DNA of 64,000 nt from Flaveria trinervia (taxonomy: Eukaryota; Streptophyta; Magnoliopsida; Asterales; Asteraceae). Numbering within the stretch: position 1 is the stretch's first letter; every line of letters starts with the position of its first letter. A program made the translations under genes and the position numbers. Positions 45,240 through 57,131 of this stretch are shown here, one piece after another. The stretch covers positions 61,412,478-61,476,477 of the forward strand of contig CM046454.1 of the NCBI GenBank assembly GCA_025506515.1. Direction: 5' to 3'. The notes under the pieces are model-generated. The model made no database searches and was not told the origin of the DNA. It saw only the letters and a program-made list of their open reading frames with translations.

Positions 45240-47807
45240 CAATATTGATTGAAGAAGCATTATCTGTCTTGTGATTGAACATGTCACAAATATCACAATA
45301 CATTGTTTGTTTCTTGAATCAGATTTTTCCTTGTGGACTCAACTGATACTTTCTTTTGATGAGTCACTTTCTTTTCTTTAGGTGATGAATCAGAATCAGC
45401 CCTTTTAGTAGATTGTTTCACAACACTACTTTTGTCAGTTGTCTGGGTTGTTTTTTGTTTCTTTAACCTACTTCTCACCTCTTTCTCAAACTGGTCAACA
45501 TGTTCTTTGTTACAGATATCAAACCCAACCACCCTGCCTTAACCTTGATGACTGAGGGTCTCATGAAGTTTTATGGTTGAACTCAATTTTACAGTTGGTT
45601 TCATTTTCAGTGAAACCTTTTATGATTTGCTTGAATTTTCTGGAGATACAATCTCATTATCAGAACTACTCTTAGTAGTGGGTTTCACTGTTTTGACATA
45701 TTTCTTTTTGCCTTGTAAAATAGATGGTATGAATTTTATAAAAGGTACAATTGCTTTGCAGGGCTTGATGGTTTCATGACACTCACTGTCTTGTCTGAGC
45801 ACTCTTTGATTTTGTTGGTTGTCCTAACTTGATTTTATCCTCATGGTTTCAATATAAACATCAGGTTGTTTGAGGATTTTTCACTTGTTTCACTACTATT
45901 TAGGTTCCATAGTTTTATTTGATTGATTCAGAGAGTGAGACAGAGTCAGGCATGACAGTGTAATTGTCATTGTATGGTGGAGGACATGAATTATACCCAA
46001 TCCCTGACATGTCCTTTAGATCCTTTTGTGAATCCAGCATCTCTTGCAGCTTGACTGAAGACATTTGAAACTTTTCAAGTTTCACTTAAGTCATAGATTG
46101 TTGAGCTTTAGCTTGAGCTAACTTTTCAGTAAGTAGCTCATTTTCAGCTGCAAGATTGTATTTCTCACCATGCAATTTTTCTATGTCAAAAATGAGAGAT
46201 TTGATTTTGATTTCAAAACTATTTAGTTCTCTCTTCATCATTTCTGACTTCACTTTTTCTTCTTTAATTTTATCTGCCAGTTTATGGTTGTATTCTCTAT
46301 ACTCTTGTAATTCATTTATGCATTTTTCACTACAAAGGTTAGTTTTTACCTCAATAGGCATTGAAGATGGTCCATCATTGATGTGAGCCATAGAGCATGA
46401 TTCTGGAATTGAGGCTGACTTCCTCAGCATACACACTCCAGTCACATATCCCATCTTGTTTATCACAAGGGCATTAGCAGAAGGCTGACTGCTTGCATGG
46501 ACTTGATTAGTCAGCTGTGGTTGATTCTGGTATGTTTGTTGATGATGAGAATGATGGTATTGTTGTTGTTGATTGTTTGAGTGATAGCTTGAATTTGGCT
46601 GTGATGATGATTGACCTGGAGAGTTTCTTGAATGGTTGTTTCTTTTAGGAGCATTGCACTCTCTTGATAAATGGCCAGTCATGCCACAGTTGAAGCATTT
46701 TACCTTGGATTTGTCATATCCAAGTTTTGTGTTCTCATGTAGGCTCAACTTTCTTCCTTTTCTGAAGAATTTCTTTGCTCTCATGGCAATCATTGCCATT
46801 TGCCACTGTAGATATCTCCTCAACATCATCAAGATCCATTTCTTCTAAATCTTCTTGAATTAGGTGGGCATGCTTCAAAACTTGCAACAAAGGCATTGTA
46901 AGTTGCCTTTTGCTCTTATGATTTTAAGTCTTCTGGAGAGGTTTGAGGAGCAGTGGAGACTTTAGGTGCTTGAGCTAAAGTTGAAGGGTGATTGAATGGT
47001 GGAGATGCAATAAACCCAGTATTATCATTTGATCTCTTGATGAGATGAAGTCATCTTCCTCTGTGATGAAAGCATTTTCAACAGAATGTGATTCTGAAGG
47101 GAATTTGTAGGCTTCAATCACTCTTGGTCCACTCAGGTTTCTGCTTGTTCATTAAGTTCTAAAGCTTCAATCTTGGCTATCATAATGTCTAGAGTGGTGC
47201 TCTCAAGATCAAGAGTATTTTTTAGTATTGTGAGTTTGCTTCCAGCTTTCAGGTAGAATGTGAAGCATTTTCTTGTTAAGTTCTTAATGTTGTATGAAAC
47301 ACCCATAATTTCCAAGTCATTGAGCAACGTACAAATCTATGCAGTTTTTTTGATATGGATTCTCCTTTTGTGTGATGGAAGGTTTCATACTAATTGACCA
47401 GCTTATCTTTGTTAATTTCAGCAACCTCACTGCCTCCTTCACACATAATTTTGAGAGCATCCCAAACAGCTTTAGCAGTTCCATACTTTTCCAATCTTTT
47501 CAGCACATCCATTTTGAGTGCTCGAGTCAAAATTGAGTATGCTTTAAGATCAATTTGATTTTCTTATAGTCATCTTCATCCGGAGTTAAGTCTTCAATTG
47601 GTATTATAGCAGTCTTGTACAGTGCAGCTTGAGCTGTTGATAGAGTAACAGGAATATGTGGACCCTTACATATTAAGATCCAAAAATCAGGATCTACACC
47701 TGTGATATAATTCTAAATCTTATTCTCCATTGTTTAAACTTAGATTTGTGTTTAAGCATGGGAGGTTTAGGTGTATGACCTAGTTCAGAGTAACTGTTAG
47801 AATCCAT
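45240..47807 (-). pseudogene. gag: A gag (capsid, zinc knuckle, coiled coil), broken
   Basis: ATG at 47807 opens MDSNSYSELGHTPKPPMLK. The capsid region is broken by several stops to about 47130. 46832-46086 holds KCFNCGMTGHLSREC, a Gln/His/Ser-rich linker and a heptad-rich coiled coil (KLHGEKYNLAAENELLTEKL). A defective second knuckle (CDICDMFNHKTD) lies near 45280. Basic tails continue to 45293. Confidence 0.8.
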
Positions 47808-47900
47808 GTTGATTTGTGAAAGTATAGATTTAGTTGATTTTAAGATTGATTATGTTTGATGGTCCAACTTGTTCAAGCAGTTCTTTCGAGGTTCAGAATG

Positions 47901-47966
47901 AGTATTCTTGCTGTTTGACAAGAGTATTCTTGCTGTTTGACAGGAGTATTCTTGTTGTTTGCTAAG
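47901..47966 (-). repeat. 3 x 22-bp tandem repeat in A leader
   Basis: Units AGTATTCTTGCTGTTTGACA(A/G)G start at 47901, 47923 and 47945 (third unit diverged), between PBS and gag. Confidence 0.9.
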
Positions 47967-48060
47967 TAGAGATGATGATATCTACTACTAGCAACTTGAT
48001 TATCAGATCAATCGAGTTCTATTCAGTCTGTGCGCAGATCTGAAAGAGAATCAAGAGCTA

Positions 48061-48074
48061 AAGCTCTGATACCA
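48061..48074 (-). other. Primer binding site of A
   Basis: On the minus strand TGGTATCAGAGCTT, an exact match to the plant Ty1/copia consensus TGGTATCAGAGC, two bases after the LTR end. Confidence 0.9.
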
Positions 48075-48076
48075 AT

Positions 48077-48783
48077 TGACTGGGTTTGAGTAAGAGTGAT
48101 ATTCTTACTGAGAATCGAATATGATAATCAAGTCAATGATTGAGTGGCGGAAACAAACAATCAAAGAACATTCAAAGCAAGAAAATTACTCATAAATGTT
48201 GTTTGTATTGATATATGAAAGTTGATAAGTTACAGAGAATAATTACAACAAAAATTCTCTATCTATCAGTCGTCACCTCAGTACGAGGTTAACTATTCTA
48301 TTTATAGGCAGACAAGATGCCTCTACAAAATAACTAAATTATCCCTGACATATTACATCAGAAACTAGTCTAAGTCTTGATCCGCATCTTGTTTGTTCAT
48401 CCGCATTGACAAATGCGGATGAGTTAATCTTGATCAGCATTTCTACTTGATCATCAGCATTAGTAAGTTGGTCATCCGCATTGGTTAATACGGATGAATA
48501 AATACTTTTGCGCATCTGGTCGGTCATCCGCATTTGTCAATGCGGATGAGCAAAGTCTTGTCCGCATCTTCTTTTATTCTTCCGCATTAGTGTTATGTCT
48601 TCCGCATTAGTCAATGCGGAAGAGTAAACACTTGTCTGCATTAGAGTTATGTCTTCCGCATTAACAAATACGAAAGATAACACTTGTTATTTTCCTTGCA
48701 GATCTTCATCCGCATTGGTTCTTGGACCTGTGGGATTCCAGCAGAGCAATCATCAATTCACCCATTGAGTTGGCATGTATGAT
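48077..48783 (-). repeat. Element A 5' LTR (707 bp, outer 17 bp deleted)
   Basis: It matches 37554-38257. After CATGTATGAT the expected CCTTTTAAGGTGCAACA is absent and hAT-like sequence AAACATCATAC begins. Confidence 0.92.
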
Positions 48784-48821
48784 AAACATCATACTTTTTT
48801 CTAATTATTTGTTAAAAGTAG
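48784..48821 (-). pseudogene. hAT transposase sliver between A and B
   Basis: These 38 bp continue, in frame on the minus strand, the transposase reading that ends at 61365: KTLKAT runs across the B insertion site into FNK, a stop, then LEKSMMF. Confidence 0.7.
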
Positions 48822-48957
48822 TGTCAGACCAAAAGAACCAATGAGCCAGATCAGAAAAACCTTTAAGTCCCACAGACATCAAAACAACTGAAGTGGTCTA
48901 CAACAGCTGAAGACAAAGTCTGAAGACAACAGCTGAAGACAAAGTCTGAAGACAAAG

Positions 48958-49854
48958 GGGGTGTTTGTTTTTTTTAAAGAACCTCTTCCCCATCTCTTCA
49001 TCTGCGCGCTCACAGACGCGGGAAGAGGTTTTAACTTCGTAGACTGTTTGTTTTTTGGAAGACGTTTCATTAAAAAAACTTCTTCCTCACCTCTGCAGGG
49101 AGAAGAGGTGGAACAATGTCTTCACATCTCTTCTAACCTCTTCTCTTCTGATTTGTTTTTGAGCCCTAACTTCTTCCCCACCAATCTTCACAACCATCTT
49201 CATCTTCACACACACAACCCTAACATCTCCCTCCCGTCGCCACCGCTCCACCGCCTCCCGTCGACACGTCGCCACCGCTCCACCAACGGTCGGCCTCGTT
49301 CCCCCCTTCGCGACCGCGAATAGCCCCCCGTCCCCCCTTCGCGACCGCGAACAGCCCCCCTTCCCCCCTTCGCGACCGCGCCCCTTCCCCCCTTCGCGAC
49401 CGCGCCACTGCCCCCCGTCGCCACCGCGCCACCGCACCCTGTCGCCACCGTGCTGCTCCCCTTCGCCTTCCTCCCCTTTGATCTGCAGGTACGTTTTTTT
49501 TGTTTTTTTTTTATTTGTTGTTTGTATGATTAGTTTGTTTGTATATGGTTAGTTTGTATATGGTTGTATGATTAGTTTGTATATAGTTAGTTTGTTTGTA
49601 TGATTAGTTTGTTTGTATGATTAGTTTGTTTATAGGATTAGTTTGTATATGGTTAGTTTGTTTGTATGATTAGTTTGTTTGTATGATTAGTTGTTTGTAT
49701 GATTACAGAATATTTTAGCATTCTGCAGATGTTAAAAACAAACAGTCTTTTTCTTGCAGACTGTAGACATTTGGTCCACCTCTTCTGCTGCAGATGTCTG
49801 CAGACGTGGTCTGCAGACTGCAGACGTTTTCCTGCAGAAAAAACAAACAGCACC
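48958..49854. mobile_element. MITE-like DNA element in B 5' LTR
   Basis: It begins GGGGTGTTTGTTTTTTT and ends AAAAAACAAACAGCACC, forming short inverted ends, and interrupts the LTR with AAAG on both sides (48954-48957, 49855-49858). The superfamily is uncertain; the ends recall PIF/Harbinger-type MITEs, but a 4-bp duplication is unusual. It contains a GC-rich block with four TTCGCGACCGCG units (about 49306-49408), a CAG/GTACGT donor-like site at 49486-49494 and a GTTTGTATGATTAGTTT repeat tract (49510-49710). Confidence 0.75.
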
Positions 49855-50160
49855 AAAGTCTGAAGACAAAGTCTGAAGACAACTGCTGAAGACAAAGTCT
49901 GAAGATCAAATTCTCAGAAGTTGTCACAAGAGCTGAAGTAGTTCTCTTCAGTAGTTGTGATGGTTTACTTTTCAGTAATTTGTAATTAGTAGTTTTATAT
50001 TATGTAAAACATCTGAAGTTCTTACACTTCAGATGTTATAACTTCAGTAGTTGTAATTTTAGCTTGTACTTAGTGAAGGTGTCCTCAGTTGTTGTGGACA
50101 TCTTCAGTAGTTTAGTTTACTTCAGTTGTTTGTATAAATCAGTTAGCTGTCACTATCAAG

Positions 50161-50193
50161 TGACGTCAGCTGATGTCACTTTCCTTATAAAAG
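50161..50193 (+). promoter_or_regulatory. B LTR core promoter: TGACGTCA and TATA
   Basis: TGACGTCAGCTGATGTCA (50161-50178) is a double bZIP/as-1-like site, 8 bp before TATAAAAG (50186-50193). The arrangement is kept in the 3' LTR (61135-61168) and in element E. Confidence 0.6.
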
Positions 50194-50392
50194 GAATGTT
50201 GACCTAATTTCCTTGGAACCGAAGCGTGTGCGTGAATGAAAATATTCTCTTTGCAGAAAGCTTTCTCTCTCTATACCCGTCACTGTTTGATTGAATATTC
50301 ATATTATTCTTGCTTAAATTTCGTCTAATTCTTGTGCTATTCCGCTGCAAATCTTAATCTAATTGATCAAACTAGATCTCGATCCTTTCAAA

Positions 50393-50405
50393 TGGTATCA
50401 AAGCG
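50393..50405 (+). other. Primer binding site of B
   Basis: TGGTATCAAAGCG, two bases after the LTR end TTTCA; one mismatch to the initiator tRNA-Met consensus over 12 bases. Confidence 0.88.
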
Positions 50406-50613
50406 GGTTAATCATTGACCGATTTAACAATTGATCATTGAAACTGCTCTTTTGATATTTAAGTTTGATCGAATTAGTAAATTTGCAAGAATTGGTTATA
50501 GAGTTTGATTTTCTGTTGCTTCGGTGAATTAAGTTGAGATTCATTTTGTTTCAAACTGTGTTGTTGAGTTTTGAGCTAGATCTGTTAAAATTTCATTGAA
50601 CCTGTTTGAATTG

Positions 50614-53200
50614 ATGAAAATGGCTACATCAATCAATGATCCTCACAATACTGGCTCCTCAACAAAGCCTCCGATGCTTGTTAGGAGTGAGTATAACATA
50701 TGGCAACGCCGAATGCTCCATCACCTGTCTGTCAACAGTTCAGGTTGTTGAAATCTATGGTTCATGGACCATATAAGCCTATGGTGAGTAATCCAGAAAC
50801 CAATGAAATGGTTCCAAAGAAGAAAGAGCAATACTCAGATGAAGATCTAAAACTGTTTGAAATTGATGCTAAAGCCCATAGAATTCTGGCCATGGAACTG
50901 CCTAATGAAATCTATTCTGGACATATACATCATGAAACTGCTCATGACCTCTGGGTTGCTCTGAAAGAACAATTTGGAGGAACTGATGAGGTCTTGGCAA
51001 ATAATAGAGAGATCCTTACCCAGTAATATGAGACATTCTCTCATAGAAAGGGTGAGTCACTGACTCAACAGTTTGAGTGATTTTCCTGTTTGATATCTGA
51101 GCTGAAAATGGTTAAATATGAATATACAAACAGTCAGATGAACAACAGATTCCTCAGATCCCTGCCTGAGAGATAGGACACATATACTATTGTCCTACGC
51201 TCCAGTGCAAATCTGGACAATCTATCTCTCACCCAACTTCATGGGAAACCGTTAACATTTGAAAGAGATAGAACAGAAAAGGAAACTGGCTTCATCTGGG
51301 AAGCTCACTAATGATTTTGTACCAGGGAATACTGCTCTGGTCGGTCATGAGTCAGAATATGCTGCATCAGAAAGTTCTTATGATGAGCATATAGATTTCT
51401 CTTCAAACAGTGGAGATCCTGCTTTTATTGGTGTTGATAGTAATTCAGGGAGTAGTAGTGATAATTTGTGCTTTTTGATGGATGATTTGAAAGGAATTGC
51501 TGATAATGATCTGGAATAGATGGATATTTTGAGCCAAATGGCATTAATCAATATCAGATCTCAAAAATTTTACAAAAGGACAGGTAGAAAATTTCCTGGT
51601 CTCTCTGGAAAAACCAAAGTTGGTTTTGACAAGAGCAAGTTGAGGTATCACAAGTGCCATAGACTTGGACATTTTGCAAGAGATTGTAGATCATCTGGAT
51701 CTAACTCTTCTGCACCCTTTGTGACCTTTCCATGCAATAGCTCACAAAACAATGGCAACACTCTACCAGTTCTGGTCATCATTCACAAATTCAATCATCT
51801 CCTGCATATTTTGTCCCTCAAGGTCAAATGCCATATCCTTATCCCTGTTTTTACATGCCTCGGTCCAATCAGGTTCCTGTACCCATAGAAAGAGATTTCC
51901 AAAAGAAAAGCTGAGTTTGAGTCTGTCTTAAAGGAAAAAGATGATGAGATTTACAAATTAAAATGCCAAATTACTAATGAAAAGGCAAAGGTAGAGGTCA
52001 TTTTAGAGAATCATAAGAATCTCAAAGAAACACTTACAGCTACTCAAGTAGAGTGTGAACGCTGGGTAACATTGCAAGGGGTTTGAAATGATTCTCAGTA
52101 AGCAAACAGCTTCAAATGTGAAGTTTGGGATTGGGTATAATCACACTGTACCTCCTACAGATTTTACTCCCAAGACAGAAGTAAAATCTGAAGGTGAAAG
52201 CAATTCCCAAACCATATCATCATGTGTCTCATCCTCAAGTGATAATGCAAAATCAGAGGATGAAGACAGTAATAGTACCTCAGCTAATCAATCTGATGAT
52301 GGTCTAACTACTGATAAACACATGATCAAAGAAAAGCTGAGCACTTCAGGTGTTGTCTCACAAAGTATTCAAAGTACTGAAGAGCAAGTAACAACACCTG
52401 AAGAACATTTCAAACCAAATGAAAACAAACATGGTTTGACAACTGCTGAAGAGTCTATCAGGAAATCCAAAAGTACTGCTAGAAAACTTCTGAAGAATAA
52501 GTCTTCAGTTGTTACAAATCCTTAAGTACTTAACATAAGTACTGAGAGGAAGAAAGTACTGAAGAACACACCTTCAGTAGTTTCATCTTCTTCAGCAGTT
52601 GAACAACAAAAGATGAAGAAAAAGCCATGTGAAATATGTGGTCTATTCAATCATCTCACTGTTGAATGTTGGTACAGAAAGGGTTCAAAATTCAACAAAG
52701 ATAAAATCATTAAAAAGAAAATTAATAAAATGAAAGATGAATTTGAAACCAAGTTTGTGCCACAAACATCTCAAACTGATAACCCAAAGTTATTACAAAA
52801 ATCTAAAAAGAAGGAAGGGGTTTATCATAAAACAGCTGAAAGTATTCCTCATGGAATATCAAAACACCAGACTAAGTCTGTGTCTTTCAAAAAGGAGGAC
52901 ATGGTGAGTCACAGGAACCAATAAAAAACAAGTATTGATGTGTCTGCTGAACTGAAGGCCTTAACAACCAATCAGACACAACTTGTTATGATGGTTCAAC
53001 ATCTGTTGGGGAGAGTTAACCAAATAGATGTACCTATGATTAAACCACTGAAAAGGAAAACTAAGCCAAAATCAAATGAATCCTTTTCAGCACCATCTCC
53101 ACCTTCAAAGGCTGTTAATCATGACAAATCAGTTAGTATAAAATCTGTTGATAAGAATAGACACAATACCAAAATGGTTTGGGTCTCAAAAGCTAACTAG
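50614..53200 (+). pseudogene. gag: B gag (capsid, two knuckles), broken
   Basis: ATG 50614 (or 50620) opens MKMATSINDPHNTGSSTKPP, then SEYNIWQRRMLHHL. After a short frame break 50700-51026 continues (KAHRILAMELPNEIYSGH). 51520-51720 has FYKRTGRKFPG and a knuckle KCHRLGHFARDC whose first Cys is lost (YHKC). Coiled coil lies at 51906-52085, then GIGYNHTVPPTDF. A second, intact knuckle CEICGLFNHLTVEC is at about 52628-52670. The Gag-Pol link ends KMVWVSKAN. Words GTACTGAAGA and TTCAGTAGTT occur inside the coding tail (52500-52600), as CTTCGGAAG does in C gag. Confidence 0.85.
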
Positions 53201-53215
53201 TTTGTTGTGACAAAT

Positions 53216-56200
53216 GCAGGGTTCTTCAGCATGCCATAGAAGCATCTGGTATGTGGACAGTGGAGGATCTATGCATATGACAGGGAGCAGTTCTCTTCTT
53301 TATGACTACTCTCAAGGAAAGAAGGGATTTGTATCTTTTGGTAATGATGCTAAGGGTTACATCATCGGTTAGGGTTTGTGTCAAATGGTGAGATAATATT
53401 TGATGATGTTAACCATGTGGAGAATCTCAAGTACAACTTGTCGAGTGTCAGTCAAATGTGCGATAAAGGGCATGTTGCACTTTTCACCAGTCAGAACTGT
53501 CGGATTCTGTCTTCCAATGTTTTGAGAATGATTGACAAGATATTGGATGAATATACTCTCCTGAAGGCCAACAGGATTGGAAGAGTATATGCCTTAGACT
53601 TATCAAAGAAAATTGATCTAAAAGGTCATCCATGTCGTTCTCCAAAGCCTCTCCTCAGGAATCTGAACTATGGCACAGAAGGCTTGGTCATGTGAATCTT
53701 AAAAACATGAACCAGCTTATCCATCATGGTTTAGTGAGAGGTCTACCATTAAAGGAGTTCAAATGTGATGACAACTACTCTGCTTGTTTAAAAGGAAAGC
53801 AACACAAATTATCATTCCCTCCAATAGAAGAACCAAAGTCCACTGCCTGCTTGCAATTACTGCATATGGATCTTTTTGGTCCAGTAAGAGTGATGAGCAT
53901 GGCAAAGAAAAAATACTGTCTGGTAATTATGGATGATTATTCTAGATTTGTATGGACCTTCTTCTTACATTCAAAAGATGAGGCTGGTCAATCATCATCT
54001 ACTTTGTGTTGCATGTGGAAAAGCGGTACTCCCTTTCTGTCAAGTGTGTGAGGAGTGATAATGGCACAGAATTTAGAAACCACACACTTGATGAATTCTA
54101 TTCTCTAAGGGAATCAAGAGGCAGTATAGCATTCCAAGAATCCTGAACAAAATGGAGTGGTGGGGAGAAAGAACAGGACCCTTATTGAAGTCGCAAGGTC
54201 AATGTTGGTTGATTCTAGTTTGCCACTAACCTTTTGGGCTGAAGCTGTCAACACAGCTTGCTATGTGCAAAATAGAGTGTTAGTAAATTAGAGGTTGATA
54301 AAGACTCCTTATGAAGTGTTACATCATTTGGCTCCTCTGATTTCCTTCTCTAGAGCATTTGGGTGTCCCTGTTATATTCTTAACACAAAGGATCCACTTT
54401 AGAAGTTTGAATCAAAGGTGGATGCAGGGTACTTTGTTAGGTATTCATCTACTTGCAAGGCATACAGAGTTTTTAATTGCAGAACAAAGATAGTTGAAGA
54501 AACATTGCATGTAAATTTTAATGAATCTCCAAAGGAGAAAATCCCACAAAACCCTGTGGAGTTATTTGATTTGGACATACTGCAATATGTTCCTTATCAG
54601 CCTCCAGCTGTTGCAGATTCTATGAATCTATCATCTCCTGCAACTAGTCATTCATCTGGTGATACAAATGCAAGGTTTAGTGATCACCTTCCTGAGTCTA
54701 CTAACCTTGATGTTCTTGTAGCTTCAGCAGTTCCATCCACAACAAATGCTGATGAGATCTCTGATTCCTCTACTTCATTTGAATTGCCATTTCATTCTAG
54801 GTTTCAAGAGTCTGGATCAACATCTGTTGCTGCTGAATCACCTACAAACACTTGCACAGACCTTATTGAGTATCAAGAACTGAAGAATCACCCCATGTCT
54901 CAGATTATTGGTGACATCAATGCTGGTGTTTCAACTAGAAGTCAATTGTCCAATTTCTTCTTTTATGCTCTCTTCATCAGTTAGCAAAAGCCAAAGAACT
55001 ATCATATTGCATTAAGAGACAATGGATGGGTTGAAGCCATGCAACTTGAACTTCTTCAATTTCAAAAGCAGCAAGTGTGGGAACTGGTTCCTCTACCTCA
55101 AGGTAAGTGTGCAATAGGCACTAAATGGGTGTTTAGGTATAAAACTGATGCAAAAGGTCAAATTGTCAAGAACAAGGCCAGACTGGTTGGACAGGGGTTT
55201 TCACAAGAAGAAGGTATTGATTATGATGAAACCTTTGCCTCTGTAGCCAGACTGGAGGCAATCAGATTGTTCTTAGCTTATGTTGCTTTCCATAATCTTA
55301 AAGTTTTTCAAATGGATGTCAAAAGTGCATTCTTATATGGTAAAATAAAAGAAGTTTATGTGTGTCAACCACCAGGTTTTGAAGATCATAAACATCCAGA
55401 TTGGGTGTATAAGCTTGATAAGGCTCTTTATGGGTTAAAACAAGCTCCCAGAGCCTGGTATGAAACACTGTTTAACTTTCTTCTTCAAAATAATTTCACT
55501 AGAGGCTCCATAGATAAAACTTTGTTCATTAAGAAAGTAGTCATGCATAAGCTCCTTGTTTAAATTTATGTAGATGATATTATTTTTTGCATCCTCTGAT
55601 CCACAGTTGTGTGATGCCTTTACTAAGTTGATGCAACAAAAGTTTGAAATGAGTGCCATGGGAGAATTACAGTTCTTTCTGGGTTGCAAATCAAACAAAT
55701 GGCTGATGGAACTTTCATTCATCAGTCAAAATATACAAAGGATTTGTTGAAAAGGTTTGATTTACAAAACTGTAAGTCATGTTTTACTCCCATGTGCAGC
55801 ACCACACAACTGGATGCTGATCAAAAAGGTAAAGTAGTTGATGAAACTCTTTACAGATGTATGATTGGTTCCTTGATGTACCTTACAGCTTCTAGACTAG
55901 ACATTATGTTTGCAACTTGTGTCTGTGCTAGATTTCAGGCTGCACCTAAAGTATCCCATATGATTGCAGTCAAAAGGATCTTTAGATATTTGCAAGGAAC
56001 TCAATCTCTAGGACTTTGGTATTCCACTGGGCACTCTTGCAATTAGTTGTTTTCTCTGATAGTGACTATGTTGGGTGTAAATTAACCAGAAAATCAACCT
56101 CTGGTGGATGCCAATTTCTAGGCAATTGTTTAGTTTCTTGGCAGAGTAAGAAACAAACTTTAGTTGCTACATCTACTGCTGAAGTAGAGTACATTGCTGC

Positions 56201-56524
56201 TGCAAGTTGTACATCTCAGATACTCTGGCTTCAGAATCAATTATTGGATTATGACATTACAGAGACAAAGACTCCTTTATTGATGGACAGTGCTTCAGCT
56301 CTTTGTATTGTTAAGAATCCTGTCCAGCATTCTAGGACCAAACATATTGAGATCAGACATCATTTTATCAGGGATTGTTATGAAAAAGGTCTGATTGATC
56401 CAAAGTTTGTTCCTAGTGCTGATGAGCTTGCAGATATATTTACTAAGCCTTTGGACAGTGCAACTTTCCAAAATCTAGTGCTAAGGCTTGGTATGCTGCA
56501 TCTTGAATGTTTTGACAACTACTG
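53216..56524 (+). pseudogene. pol: B pol: protease, integrase, RT, RNase H (broken)
   Basis: Protease has WYVDSGGSMHMTGSSS (53250 region). Integrase has WHRRLGHVN, HMDLFGPV and RSDNGTEFRNH; the third acidic block is QNGVVGRKNRTLIEVARS, Gly (GGG, 54163-54165) replacing the catalytic Glu. RT (55039-55563) has NKARLVGQGFSQEEGIDYDE, FQMDVKSAFLYG and KLDKALYGLKQAPRAWYE; a stop precedes IYVDDIIF. RNase H (55684-56524) has FSDSDYVGCK and TSTAEVEYIAAASC and ends in KPLDSATFQNLVLRLGMLHL. Breaks occur at about 53370, 54000, 54290, 54984, 55563 and 56045. Confidence 0.92.
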
Positions 56525-57060
56525 ATGATCTCAGTTCACAAGTACTGATGTGCATTAGTATACAGCTGTCAAAAATAAGTACTATGAGTTATTTTATCTT
56601 CAGCAGTTTTCATAACTACTAAAGACTAAATTACTAAAAGTACTGAAGAACTTATTTGTTGAAAATTATTGATGTAGTTACAACTACTGATGTAGTTACA
56701 ACTACTGATGTAGTTACAACTACTGATGTCTGTTCTAACAGATAAGTACTGATGACCAATGAAACATCTGAAAATTAGTTAATCTGCTGAGTAAGTGTTA
56801 AGGTCAAATGAAACAACTGAGATCTGTGAATTGACGACATAACTGCTGAGAAATTTCTTTTCAATTGTTTCAAACAACTGCTGTTTCATTTCAAAACAAT
56901 TGAAGTCAAAACCAAGTCTTCAGTAGTTTCAAACTACTGATGACTCACACCAAGTCTTCAGTTGTTTACAACATCTGAAAGTTAAAACCATGTCTTTAGT
57001 AGTTTTCTAACAATTGATGACTAACACCAAAACTTTTAGTTGTTTTCTTTCAGCCGTTTC
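56525..57060 (+). repeat. Palindromic word array in B spacer
   Basis: Words ACTACTGATG, CTTCAGTAGTTT, CTTCAGTTGTTT and CATCTGAAAG fill about 500 bp. CAGTAGTTT-C-AAACTACTG at 56921-56939 is a perfect 9-bp hairpin. Three units of ACTGATGTAGTTACAACT lie at 56676-56730. The vocabulary is that of the B LTR. Confidence 0.85.
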
Positions 57061-57066
57061 ATAACT

Positions 57067-57074
57067 TATAAATA
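57067..57074 (+). promoter_or_regulatory. Candidate internal promoter TATA for B aORF
   Basis: TATAAATA lies just past the word array and 65 bp before the aORF ATG, followed by ACCTAACCCTAAC. The layout copies that of the LTR (array, TATA, leader). Confidence 0.5.
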
Positions 57075-57131
57075 CCTAACCCTAACTTCAAACTTTTCAT
57101 AAGTCGTTTTCCGAACGTTCATCTTCCATTA

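Larger units (their letters stand above)
37554..48783 (-). mobile_element. Element A: Ty1/copia with 3' accessory ORF (SIRE/Maximus-like)
   Basis: It lies inside the hAT gene. The left end TGACTGGG follows ACTTG (37549-37553). In minus-strand order it has LTR, PBS, gag, pol, spacer with word arrays, truncated aORF, PPT and LTR. The right LTR lacks its last 17 bp and no ACTTG follows it, so the terminus and some hAT sequence were deleted after insertion. Confidence 0.9.
48822..50390 (+). repeat. Element B 5' LTR (668 bp plus 901-bp insertion)
   Basis: It aligns with 60611-61364 except for the insert at 48958-49854 and fewer copies of the CTGAAGACAAGGT unit. It holds GTCTGAAGAC words, a 12-bp hairpin (50008-50019 with 50026-50037), TGACGTCA and a TATA box. 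Confidence 0.93.

Noticed and set aside
49087..49448. Gly/Arg-rich minus-strand frames
   Set aside because: Three overlapping frames over a GC-rich tandem repeat inside the MITE-like insert; no domain.
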